From Paralvinella palmiformis (lineage: Eukaryota > Annelida > Polychaeta > Terebellida > Alvinellidae), in contig JAODUP010000841.1 in assembly GCA_025642065.1 (NCBI GenBank), positions 107,434-171,433 on the forward strand: a stretch of 64,000 nucleotides of DNA. The letters are read 5' to 3'. Below are positions 38,311-48,100 of the stretch, piece after piece. Both the position numbers and the translations under genes were made by a program. Below the pieces are notes generated by a model. The model saw only the letters and a list, made by a program, of their open reading frames with translations. It searched no databases and had not been told where the DNA came from. Position 1 is the first letter of the stretch. Each line of letters starts with the position of its first letter.

Positions 38311-39816
38311 GACTTCAACCATTGAGCTGAAAGAAAACGAAGCCTATATGTTATAATTGTACGCATTTGACCACTTATTTTTGTGGGAGAAAATAAATAT
38401 ACTAATCCATTACTTAATTGTTATGGTCGGGTTGTTGGTATGATGAATTTTTCAAGTAATAGTAGTAATTTTATTTGATGATATACAAAATAATGTTAAT
38501 TACAACATATTTATATTATATATCATAATTTACAAGCATATACCAACTAATAAGCAAAAACCTGTAACCTCCAATAAAAGACTAATTTTTGAAAACGATG
38601 ATTGGTTTTATGCAGAAAGCAATTGCACGTTTAGTTTTCTATATCTGCTGTCCACGTGTACTGTTGAGAGTGGTAAATCATAAAATATCTCATACATTAG
38701 ATGTAATTCAAAAATTTTAATGCTGTTATTCTATATTGTATGTGTGGCTGGTGAGGGTGTCTTGCCTTATACAAATGAAAATTACAATTTACAGTTAACA
38801 TGTTTATTAAGGGATCTAACAAATAAATATGAATAAGTAAATACATTTAATTTAAATACTAATTTGATCAGTCTTACCGGTACTTCAATGTGTCCTTATG
38901 TTCAAAGTCTTTCACTCAACTGCATATAAATAATCTAGCACTTAAGTTTGTTTATTTCATTTTAAATAATTGAGACTGTTAAATGTAATTTTTGCGTGTG
39001 TTAATGATTGTTTTATCAATACCTTTCAACAGAACTTTGAGTATGAAAGCCCTGCAAATTGCCATTAAGAAACATCTTCAAAATGAAAATGTCAACTACT
39101 CCAAATGTAGGTAAGATATAAAACAATATTATCGGCTGAAATGCAGTACCAGTAATATTAATATTACCGTACATACGATATTGTACGGTAGTTATGAGTT
39201 TATTTTTAGAGAGATAAATATAAATGATGAGTGGATGGATTGATGGATGGGTGAAGGAATGAATGAAAGGGCAGGCGGATTGGTGGACAGACAGAAATAT
39301 TGTAGGGTTATTGGGATGTTGTATTTCTTCCAGTCAAACCCTTAGTATTCCCATGTTAAAGCTCAACTTATATCTTAATGTTTAACCTTAATTTCACTTC
39401 AATATTTTCACATATTGCTTGACCCATTTCATGTATCATATGCAAAAAGGACACTGCAAAACAATTATAAATTTCCTTGCTGCTGCCACTACTCATAGTA
39501 CAGTATCTACCCTAAATCCAGCTTATGAAATTAAACACATACACCAAAACATCCAGTTGGTCACAGATATGTATAAAAGTTAGAAATAAATACATGAATA
39601 AATAAATGCCTGCTTTGACTGATGGAAAAGTTTAAGTTATTTATCTGACCTTATATGATGAATATGGGGTCATTCTATTTAGTTAACCAAAGGAGTAGTT
39701 CAATAAGAAATTGATCTAAAAGCAACAACACACACATTACACTACTATGGAATATTTTTTCTGAATTATTTTTATTTATATATTTAAATAACTGAACATT
39801 GATATCAAATGTTTGC

Positions 39817-39849
<33 letters not shown>

Positions 39850-41451
39850 AAATGAAACCTATTCCTATTTGCCATGTACCTTAAGAGACCAACTGCTTAC
39901 ATTGTAATAAAACGACTTACCATTAGGGATCATCTAACATAGGCCGGAGAGTCATCCTATTATATAGTTTAACTTCATATAATAATTAATTTGAACTAAT
40001 TTCAAGTAGATGCATAGTTACTTTACCAAAGGGGTGTGTGTGTGTGTGTGTGTCTGTATGTGTCTGTATGTCATGCAGCTTTCCCAATTCTAGACATAAC
40101 TGTGTCAAACACTAACTACCATCAACATACAACAGCTAGGCTGTTTGGTCATTCAGAATTAAGACAACTGCATCAGGCTAATTTGGAAAAAGTCTTAACA
40201 GCAAAGGAAGACTCAGTTTTCACGGCAGAAAGTATAGTGTCATGCACAGTCAAGTTCTATTAGCACTTTTACTATCATAATTGTTGATCATTTGTCATTA
40301 ACAAATGTGTTTAATGTATCATCCATTTATAGCTGTTCTATTTACCCATTTTCTTTCAGGAAAGTAAAAATTACAATATTAAACAAAAATATCTCAAGTT
40401 GTGTTTTCCGGTTTGATTTCAGTAAAGCATTTCATAGTTTAATAGAGTTATCTCTGCAAGGTAACATGAATGATTTGGCAGTCAAAGATGAAACATGGAT
40501 TTACTTTACCAATGTGGTGGACCTCATTGATAACAAAGCCAAGGTGACTTAGTAAAAAAAAAACATTTAATGCTTCACACACACATACACATGATGCTGT
40601 GTCAAAGCTTATTATTGATTTGCTTATTATAATTGTTATGTATTACTGTCATCTCAGGATACCTATCCAGAAATGGAAATCCTATGGCTAATGACTAAAG
40701 CATGGAATAGTGGAATACATCTATTTAGGTTAGTATTAATACTTAGTTAATACCGATAAGAATAACAGAAGATAAAAACAAGCTATCTAAAAGCCATTTA
40801 AATTTTGTGCAAACTGACTTGTTTCAATAAAACAATATTTTACCGTTAAGATGTTTTAATCATTCAAGTAAATATTATTACAATGTAGTAACGACGCCTC
40901 TATAGAGTACTACTTTTACTGTTTGTAATATACATTAAATTGAAAATTCAGAAATAAACAGATAACAATAACATATATCCTAGGGCTGATTATGCAATTA
41001 TTGGTAATAAATATCAGTTCCTATGTTCAGCAATAACTATTATGGTGAAGCTGTACGTTGGTGTGAACTGGCCCTGAGATTGCTGAAACATCTTGGATCA
41101 TTGAGAGAAAACTATGAGAAACAGGTTAGTATATCGTGAAAGGAAACTACTAGAAACAGGTTTAGATATTGTTGCTCTGGATAATCTGATAAGAGGATAT
41201 CTAAAATGATTCCATGATTTGTTTTATCAATTTAACATATAGTATAGAACCCTCATCTAAGTGTTCAAATGGGCTAAAAGGTTTCTACGCCAATATATCT
41301 TTTTCGTGTCAGCACATTCGTTTAACTTTAAAGTTGTTGGAATCTGTGGTCAAGTCCACTGGCCATCATCTAATTTGCACAGCCACCTAGTGTTGATATT
41401 TGTTGTGTTGTTATTGTTGCTGGTAATGTCTTAACTTAAACGTTTTGTGTT

Positions 41452-41489
<38 letters not shown>

Positions 41490-43057
41490 AATTAGGCATT
41501 CTAAATTGCAAAAATAACAACCTCTAAATTGAAGTGTTATCCCCATGAAATTACGTAATCAAGCTATCACTGGCACTTAACTGCAATTAAGAAACTACCT
41601 TGCTTGTTTACATGTTTGATAATGAAGCTAATTACCCGTGCTTTTCAAATGATTATATATACTGGTACGTCACTTGTTATTCTTTAAACAATTCTTACAG
41701 CATTTATTTCTCAGTGAGAGTGTCCCATGTAACATTGAAAATTAAGGATTCAGTTAAGAGAAATTTACCGTGTATTCACTTTGATTAAATTTTACCTGGC
41801 CCCTTATTCTCCAGGGTGTGCTCTCTTATTTTCAAAGACTCAACTTTCTTCCAAAATGCTTTATACTTGGGAGAATTACTGAATTAATAGTAACTTAATT
41901 AATATAATGACAAGATTAATGCTTTAATTACTTTGTGTAGCTAATGCTAGTTAAATGATGCTGAAAATCAGTATATAGTTTCTTTGGTTAAACAGTATTT
42001 AACGTTTTGCACATTAATTATGTATTAGGAAAAATAATAGTGTTTATGTAGTTTCACGTATTAGTGTCTTGTTTCTCCAAGTTTACTATATCATGTTTGC
42101 ATAACAACTAAATCAAGTTGCCTTAGTAGTCTATCACATTTAGGATAATGCATTAAAATAGATAGATAAATTGTAAAACAGATAAATCCAATCAAAGCTT
42201 GGTCAAGTTGTAGGTTATGATCACCATCAAGATATTTCTGTATTTTAGTTAGGTGTACCTTGTTTGTGGATATATTAAATTTGGGAAATACCAAATTTAC
42301 AAGATATGGGCACTGTTATGTTCTCTATTTTAACTGGAGTATATATTCTAACATGAATTGATGCCATAGGATTTTTTGAGAAACATGCATGGTGATTCTT
42401 GGAGCTTGCTTACATAGAGATCTGTTTAAGAATATGATATATCTGGTTGTATATTTTGATGTCTGTCTTGGTGTGGTAAAGCACATGTTTTCTTAAACTG
42501 TCTAAGATAATTCATCACATGCGTACACTTATTCATTGTTGCCCAATGTACTTTTATGGAATAGTATTGTAATTTATGCTTAAATATTTAATGGTAACTA
42601 AAGTCTGGATGTTGTTACAGTTAATTATAATGTTATGGTGTTATTTTCTAGGATTAATTATGCCATCAGTTTGACATTAAAGGTCTTAACTCACATTCTA
42701 ATTATTTATTCTAATCACTGTTGTAAGACCCCCCCCCCCCTGTTTCAATCTTGATATCATTTATAATAAGACACAGGCAGAACTGGGACATTTATTTATT
42801 TCCCTATTCATGCCGGGCTCATATTCAAGTCACAATTAGTTATATGCTGGGGTTCTATTTTCAGTTATTATCTTGAAGCATCACTCATCATGTTAACAAC
42901 CATGATACTATTAATGTTATTACTCATCCATTGCAGCTTTGATACAATAGATTTATATTGTATATTATTTATCCGTTAGATGACAACAGTATATGGAGAA
43001 ATACTTGCTAAACTGGATCCTGTAAAAGAGGCTACCACTTCAAATGTATGTTCATGA
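21262..43057 (+). CDS. TEX11: TEX11 (ZIP4/SPO22-like meiotic crossover protein), 28 exons, first exon missing
   Basis: Twenty-eight segments with AG/GT borders join in one continuous frame of 931 residues to TGA at 43055-43057. Human TEX11 is about 940, so only a short first exon is absent. The protein is almost entirely helical, with TPR-like repeats. Its N-terminal half matches the SPO22/ZIP4 domain; recognisable blocks are VSLWNFAVTKR, LMMALKSARTWLD and LAMLCYNFGVDSFQHARYEE. In animals and yeast this family is a scaffold of the ZMM group, which stabilises meiotic recombination intermediates and promotes class I crossovers on synapsed chromosomes. The gene has no internal stops, so it looks functional. 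It converges on PDXK. Its introns carry several mobile-element relics, listed separately. Germline expression is expected from the family and is not visible here. Confidence 0.93.
22124..22205. repeat. Composite palindromic microsatellite (CT)n(TA)n(GA)n
   Basis: A CT tract (22124-22157) runs into a TA tract (to about 22184) and then a GA tract (to 22205). Because CT and GA are complementary, the whole stretch is one inverted repeat able to fold into a hairpin of about 80 bases. It lies in the TEX11 intron 22084-22581. Confidence 0.95.
22632..26782 (+). other. TEX11 intron of 4.2 kb
   Basis: No exon is visible, and the flanking exons join directly in phase. The intron holds (TA)n arrays at about 22670-22698, 23582-23598 and 25657-25687. 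It also holds a degenerate tandem stretch near 24600-24720, with repeated TTCTCGTGAAT-like words. An open frame at 25353-25688 runs into a TA array and has no family match. Confidence 0.6.
26783..28204 (+). CDS. TEX11: TEX11 exons 7-11 (SPO22/TPR core)
   Basis: The exons are 26783-26920, 27044-27124, 27607-27744, 27912-28007 and 28123-28204. The first four are all phase 0. The acceptor at 27043 (CTTAG) is chosen because the nearer AAG at 27056 would break the frame. The block includes LCYNFGVDSFQHARYEESVN, the best-conserved TPR pair of the family, and HPAGLYLKMKVLLRG. It follows a 4.2-kb intron. Confidence 0.93.
28328..31967 (+). CDS. TEX11: TEX11 exons 12-20 (central TPR region)
   Basis: The exons are 28328-28409, 28626-28777, 28921-29006, 29134-29274, 30759-30861, 30972-31117, 31442-31587, 31706-31743 and 31881-31967. 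All junctions keep one frame. Peptides such as YVEALQWYNYSWSIF, NRAFCLLNNSQHEK and AHGLICLAAQLAFQ are typical TPR helices. Exon 19 is only 38 bases. The long intron 29275-30758 contains a minus-strand LINE fragment. Confidence 0.92.
29600..30340 (-). mobile_element. Decayed LINE reverse-transcriptase fragment in a TEX11 intron
   Basis: On the minus strand QSSLLGPLLFIIYSNDIPNA (about 30223-30160) is the PQGS..GP.LF.IY.ND motif. It is followed by VLFADD with intact catalytic Asp residues (about 30140-30120). A later piece (FLGLYID, about 29890) fits the thumb region. Several stops and frameshifts are present. Its orientation is opposite to TEX11. It may extend to about 30540. Confidence 0.8.
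32090..33605. other. GC-richer orphan island in a TEX11 intron
   Basis: About 1.5 kb inside the intron 31968-33731 differs sharply in composition from its AT-rich surroundings and lacks its simple repeats. Broken protein-like frames are seen on both strands. On plus these are WAAGYYSVILEPGAGQPKYL (about 32130-32190) and RRILGIKGRIRPRRREMV (about 32365-32420). On minus they are SNTSVLYMVGKGEDFLDSGD (about 33150-33090), VTSIDLVYYQTAYPIMVVSI (about 32905-32845) and EEIPKGAIILKEMTSDDIY (about 32690-32635). I recognise no family and see no clear terminal repeats. It could be an inserted mobile element or an integrated virus-like fragment; that is speculation. Confidence 0.4.
33732..36111 (+). CDS. 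TEX11: TEX11 exons 21-24
   Basis: The exons are 33732-33802, 33923-34042, 34171-34258 and 35925-36111. They encode the helical stretches containing MEPMQKFFMLCYK, CLLMAAAASLQMARQLKYD and LLLLYEFEAYAKLDVGKAEE. The last exon uses the acceptor ATAG at 35924, because the alternative AAG ten bases on is out of phase. The preceding intron 31968-33731 holds the orphan island. The intron 34259-35924 holds a pogo-type MITE. Confidence 0.9.
34437..34495 (+). mobile_element. SINE tail fragment (GGCCCATTTAG family)
   Basis: The sequence GTGGCCCATTTAGCCTACCA, followed by GTACAAAAGT and ATCAATCATCAT, matches the 3' part of the SINE at 45675-45893 and of the copy at 49786-49926. Only the tail is present here, next to a (TA)n array at 34391-34421. 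Confidence 0.6.
34562..35278 (-). mobile_element. Non-autonomous pogo-type DNA element
   Basis: Inverted ends ACCGTATATACTCAGGTATA (from 34562) and, reading in from 35278, ACCGTATATACTCGGGTATT bound a 717-base element. Sub-terminal GTATAAGTCGCAC occurs on both sides. Inside, AGATTAACATTATGTCAGTG continuing TCCATCCACCC (about 34771-34803) matches the transposase-coding strand of the pogo relic at 56192-57232. It is therefore an internally deleted relative in minus orientation. It sits in a TEX11 intron. Confidence 0.8.
35738..35780. repeat. (CA)n(TA)n microsatellite
   Basis: A short CA run that passes directly into a TA array, in a TEX11 intron. Confidence 0.95.
36352..36389. repeat. (TA)n microsatellite
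   Basis: A TA array just before the CR1-like element in the TEX11 intron. Confidence 0.95.
36408..37690 (+). mobile_element. CR1-like LINE, 5'-truncated and decayed
   Basis: Reverse-transcriptase motifs run in order: DWK.ANVIPIYKK (36436-36475), QQGFRNKRSTMLELLQVMNQ, LDFIKAFDTVPH (36660-36700), SGIPQ (36823-36837), FIIFINDLPD, and FVDDTKVFGP where FADDTK is usual (36910-36945). Then come EKDLGVIF and, in a shifted frame, EKAQRRATKVVPW to FFSLRVIKDGNGLHEGVVNA (37350-37680). This order and wording are those of CR1 elements. At least two frameshifts and a stop in the RT show that it is inactive. It lies in the TEX11 intron 36112-39032. Confidence 0.9.
37880..38212 (+). pseudogene. Tigger/pogo-type transposase C-terminal fragment
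   Basis: One frame gives QQMDQGIIQTMKLKFRTKQL (37886-37945). This is the third-Asp region of pogo/Tigger DDE transposases (QP.DQGII). A second frame then gives YWVGKAWQLMEPTTIQKCFA (38030-38090), followed by an acidic stretch. A frameshift and stops break it. It belongs to a different subgroup from the 56-kb pogo relic, which has QPLDASIN at the same place. It follows directly on the CR1 copy. Confidence 0.75.
38235..38320. repeat. (TA)n array bounded by inverted arms
   Basis: GGTTGAAGT (38255-38263) and ACTTCAACC (38312-38320) are perfect inverted arms around a TA array, so the whole can form one long hairpin. Confidence 0.85.
39033..43057 (+). CDS. TEX11: TEX11 exons 25-29 (C-terminus)
   Basis: The exons are 39033-39110, 40423-40543, 40658-40728, 41031-41124 and 42980-43057, ending EATTSNVCS and TGA. 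The second can also begin at 40360, which adds 21 residues in frame. I prefer 40423 because SKAFHSLIELSL continues the family pattern. Its final helices (EAVRWCELALRLLKHLGSL) are TPR-like. The last intron is 1.9 kb and the one before the first exon here is 2.9 kb. Confidence 0.88.
40034..40263 (+). other. (GT)n tract and adjoining open frame of unknown nature
   Basis: A GT array (40034-40053) precedes a frame reading LFGHSELRQLHQANLEKVLT (about 40140-40200) that ends at TAG by 40263. A CAG before it (40078) could be an acceptor. No in-phase donor lets it join the neighbouring TEX11 exons, and the family has no such segment. I treat it as unexplained intronic sequence. Confidence 0.35.
41125..42979 (+). 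other. Last TEX11 intron, 1.9 kb
   Basis: It contains a (TA)n array at about 41455-41486 and a run of ten or more C at about 42729. No exon, gene or transposon protein is seen. Confidence 0.6.
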
Positions 43058-43472
43058 GGTGGTCATCAAAGATATATATTGTAGACAGATGTTAAAGGGT
43101 GAACTGGTACTTAATGATGAACTATTTGGAGCATTAATTTATAATGATATGTGCTAAAATATTTTTTGTGTGTAAAAATATTTTTATTGTTGTTAGTGAG
43201 TGTTATAATTGCATTGTTTGATACTCTTCAGTAAGTTATAGGTATGTAAATGTAAATATATGTGGACACACACACACACACACACAGAGTTAATTATATA
43301 TATATATATATATATAATATCCAAAGTTGATGTCTGTATTTACTTGGGAGTCAACATGAATAACTGAGCACAACCAAGAGTATTCATTGTGAACAAATAT
43401 TATTTACAGTTGCTATAGAACATAAACACTACTCGTCATCATGACATTAACCACTGGTATTCACATCAGTAT

Positions 43473-43506
<34 letters not shown>

Positions 43507-44163
43507 AAGGTGCAACATGTGTAAGATAGCCACTAGATAAGTAAGTTCATTAATCAGGTAGCAGTAAAGAGAAGTGAAGGTAGCATTAAATACTCTTACA
43601 TAATTAAAATCAAACCATATGCAAAATTACTAAAATGTGTGTGTATATGTGTGCACATGCATGTACTGTACTGTGCACATTTTAATAAGGATAAAGTAAG
43701 AGAAATGTACTATACAACATTTTAATGAAGCCTAAAATTTCATACATCCCTATATATTATGTATCCAGAGTAAACAAATATTTTAACATTTCTGATTGAT
43801 CATCAACACAACCTATAAACATTTGGCAGTTACTGTTGCATTGCACCATAGAATTATACAAACATTACATTGTCGCAAACAGATAAGACAGAAATATGTA
43901 TATCATATATAAATATTGGTCATTATTAATTATAACTCTATATCTGTATCATGTTAAGCAAGGAAAAATGTGTACACAATTCTATTATTCTTGAACTTGA
44001 GCAAATAAGCTCATTAAACAGAACTATTTATCATATCCTGCTGTATGGCTGGAATGCATTAAAATAGCTCCATCAATCCAAAGATTGTAGTTTTAATCAA
44101 AACGGGATAAACATAAAACTTGTCTAACATGATAAAAATAACATGATTTATAGCTGCATATAG
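43058..44163. other. Convergent 3' intergenic region between TEX11 and PDXK
   Basis: It holds a short (CA)n run near 43266, (TA)n arrays at about 43289-43317 and 43476-43503, and no gene. I saw no obvious plus-strand AATAAA close to the TEX11 stop. Confidence 0.6.
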
Positions 44164-44169
44164 TTTATT
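44164..44169 (-). terminator. Candidate PDXK polyadenylation signal AATAAA
   Basis: A minus-strand AATAAA lies about 15 bases beyond the PDXK stop codon (44186-44184). Use of it would give a very short 3' UTR. A more distal signal is possible. Confidence 0.4.
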
Positions 44170-44183
44170 CTTAGTAAATACTG

Positions 44184-45117
44184 TCACAATAAGTGAGCAT
44201 AGCAACTTATTTCAGGGGCCTCTATGTCTCTCTTACTCTGAATGAGCTGAAGTTCTATCTGGGCTGGGGTTGGTTTCATTAAACCAGCTTTTTCTATAAA
44301 AAAATGTGGAAATCCACTTTATAAAGATTTTAAAACCATTTTATTACATGTATTAAACATGCCATTGTACATCACTAGTATAAGTAACACGAACCTTCCA
44401 CACATTTAACCAATGTGCTTTTTTTAATCGCATACAGAAATCTTCATAATCTCTAAGTATAACTGTTCATTGTGTTCTACTTTACAAGATTTTGTTTTTC
44501 CACAAGTAAGTTATCTAACAACCATATAAATAGTCAAAGAAATTCTCTCTATTTTCTTGGAAAAGTCATCCTTTAAAAGTGTACTATAAATTAAACAGAC
44601 TAACCTTTTGCTTTTGCCAGTGTTCGCTTCAGGACGCACTGCATTGTAGAAACAGTTTTCTCACAAGCAAGTTTTATGTTATCTGAATGATAATGTAGCC
44701 ATGCCAAAAGCAATGCTGTAAACAGGTCACCTGTTCCTGTGAAATGAGCCGGTAACTTTGGCATATCTATTTGGAGTGAAGTTCTACTGCCATCTTCAAA
44801 CAAACAAAATCACCATTTATTCCAGTCTTGGGAAAAAAAACATATATATTAGATTTGAAAACCTGTCTATAGATGTTTGCTACTGATACACACAAAGATA
44901 ACAAGCTATCTTAAAAAGTACCAAGAGTATACACAGTATGTATTAGCTATATTGAGTAATTAACTTACTGTTAACTGAACTGCCAACACATACAAGTAGA
45001 TCATCAGAGCCTAAAGATGTACTGCTAATAACCACTATCTTTGCCCCCATTTCATGTAGTTTGTTCATGGCTTGTTTTGCAGTCTCTAAATTTGTTATCT
45101 TAATGCCAGTCAACAAT
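44184..45117 (-). CDS. PDXK: PDXK exons 7-9 (catalytic GTGD and C-terminus)
   Basis: The exons are 45117-44969, 44793-44605 and 44293-44184. The middle one holds [20 protein letters not shown] with the catalytic Asp, then ACEKTVSTM. Its acceptor is placed at 44794 because an in-frame TGA lies 12 bases upstream, which rules out the nearer-looking acceptor at about 44824. The last exon ends IQLIQ-like ([16 protein letters not shown]), matching the family C-terminus, and then TGA. Confidence 0.94.
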
Positions 45118-48100
45118 CTGTAACAACACATATTTATTGAACATGTTGAGAGCTTGATAGTTGTACAGGTTATAACTTTTGATCTCCTGAAAGGTCTGAA
45201 CATTAGCCCTTCTTTTTAATTATATTAAGTGAAACAAAATTTTTTTAATATAAAACAATTGTGAAGAACAGCCAATTTGGGTTCACATATATAAAAATAA
45301 CAGTGACATGTCAAAATCTTACTACATTGTATTAAGTGTACATTTCTTTATATAGATCATTTATTTTTATTCTGAAAATATATACAATAGGCCCCCATTA
45401 TAATACAGTCGTTGGGATCCACAACCTATCTACTGTGTTATAGATGGACTGCGAAGTGACAGTGCTTGATTTCTTTCTTTTGCTATTAACTTAGTTAAAA
45501 GAACTGTAACATAAAAACCAGGGGAATGAATTACTAAGATTAATAGCTATTAACTTTAATAGCTATTAATAGAAATCACTACCTAAATTGTAAGTAGCTA
45601 TTTTGAAAACTGCGCTACTAAAGTGCTCCTTATGATTTAGGTAGCTAAAACTGCTACTTAAATTTCGCCCAGTTACTTTAGATGATGATGATTGATGTTT
45701 TACGGCCACTTTTGTGCACAAGGTAGGCTAAATGGGCCGAGTGACCTCCAAAGGCTAAATGGGCCGAGCGACCTCCAAAGGTAATGAGACGAAGTGAAAG
45801 ACGAAACAACCTTCAGATATGCCCACGCCAGGATTCGAACACGGGTGGTAGTGATCTGTGGTCCAGCACGCTACCGCTAGACCATGGAGGGGTGCCCTGT
45901 TACTTTAGAATTCATGTGAAAAATAGTATTGCTGATTGATTAATATTGCCACTTCCTGTCAATAGTTTGTCTGCTTCAGTGCTTCCAGTGAAGATTTACT
46001 CTTGCTTGAGATTCTTAAATGCTTGACAGATGTTGACTTAATTGACTTACTGCCTAAGTAATGGATCAATTCGAAATTGATGGGATCTCTACATCTAGTA
46101 ATAGTGCTACGCCTACACCCAGTGTAAGATAGGGCATACGAGTACAAATGAGTACATGCATAGACCCTACTTGCCCCAGGTGTCTATGAGTCTATGAACA
46201 TAGCATCGGGCCTGAATGCTATACAAGTTATAGGTTTTAGTGCCTAAATATAACTGAATTTACAAAGAATAAATAAATGAAATTAACAATTAAATACATA
46301 CAAACATACTGAGGTTGGCATTATGGTTGGGACAATTATGCATTGGAGAGGGTTTTTCAGGTAAATCTATTTTAATTGGAGTAGCATTTAATATGGAGAG
46401 ACACAAAAGTGATGTCATTGTGAAATTGACTTGAGAAAGCTGAGAAATATGTGCCTTGTCAAGTGGTTATTTGTAAGAAAATACATCAAATGTTCTATGT
46501 AAAATGTCAACATTTATCTTGACATTTTGTATTAGGTTCATGTCAACATATCAACATGAAATTACATTGAAAGAAATACTTGTATTATTAAGAGGTTGGA
46601 ATATTACAATGAAATTATAAAAATTGTCGACGGTACTCAAAAGTGATAAAAACTTTCCTACATATTTAGTTATATACATGTTGGCCTAAAAATATTTCTG
46701 ACATATAAATACACAGTTTTAGTCTTTGGGGTAAGTGTGTGTCACTGCCCACAAACATTAGAAAAATATGACTCTGCAAAGCCAGCGATCAATTGTTCTA
46801 TTATTGTCCGACTCAGTCGATAATCGGCCACCTCAAAATCAACCAAACTTCATTAAACATTCTTCTTTGTGAATTGTTTTTTCTCTTCGACGATGTCAAG
46901 CTATGAAAAGATTGACTGTCATGTTGACTTTTAAGTAGTGAAATATTATTTAAGAGATACTTTTTTAGCTGCTAAGTTAAGTAGCTGTTTTGGTCATTTT
47001 AAGTAGCTATTTTAAGTAGCTTTGTATAGTAACAAATAGCTATTTATATCAGGTAACAAGTTGTTACTTAAGTAGCTAAATCAACAACTTAAAATCTCAG
47101 TAATTCAGTCTCCAGTTATTAATAACTTACAACTTTATAATAACCTGGATGTACTAAGGTAGTCATGTTTTAGATGATCAACATCAATCAATCATCATCA
47201 TCATCATCATCTACTAACTGTAGCATGATGGCCTATATTGATGACTGATCTACACATAACAGCCAATATATATATTAATTCTGTTTTAGCTTGTTTTTTT
47301 AAAACTTACTCTGCTTCAAACTGGTTTGGTGTGACAATATCAGCATATGGAATTATCTGCTTCTGATAGATAGGCAGCAATTCTTCAGGAACATACTGCA
47401 ATGTTAAATTAAGACTGTTGATTAAAATATAATAATACACAATATAAATGATACGATATCTTATCAATCAGTTGAAACATAACAATTTTTATTCATAATT
47501 TTAACAGATCCATGCCATTTATCAGCAAGACTAGTTTTGTGAAAAATAAAGGTTCTATTTCACTAATTCAGAACCAAACAGATTATTGCTTTCTGCTCAT
47601 TACTCTAATCTTATTTATAAACATTTTATAAACAGACATGAATACATTTGTTAGGAAGTCATGACATAACAATAAGCTACAATTAGTAATGCCAATTATC
47701 AAAATACATTTCATAGTGTAAATGTATACAAACACTTCAAAGAGGAAGATCTTTGCCAGTTTAAACATTTTCTATGATCGGATACAGACAAGTTATATTG
47801 TTTTAATGTTAACAAAAATATATTTAAACAAAATGTAATTTGTTAAGGTTCACGTTTCTTAACAATTCGGCATGGATTTATTAATCCACATTCATCAACA
47901 AGAATGCACATCCACATAAAAAACACCATTATAGGTCTTTAATACAAATACGGTGTTATACCACAAATCCCTAAAAAAACTTACGAGTTTGCCATCATCT
48001 CCCATGACAGGATCACATACTGGAAATGCAAAGAAATTATTTCCTAAACACAGTGTCAATAAACTACTAGTACTTATTAAGTACACAGATATGATGGTCA

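Noticed and set aside
44794..44826. Premature stop in PDXK
   Set aside because: The TGA lies outside the exon if the acceptor at 44794 is used, and that gives the expected length and alignment.
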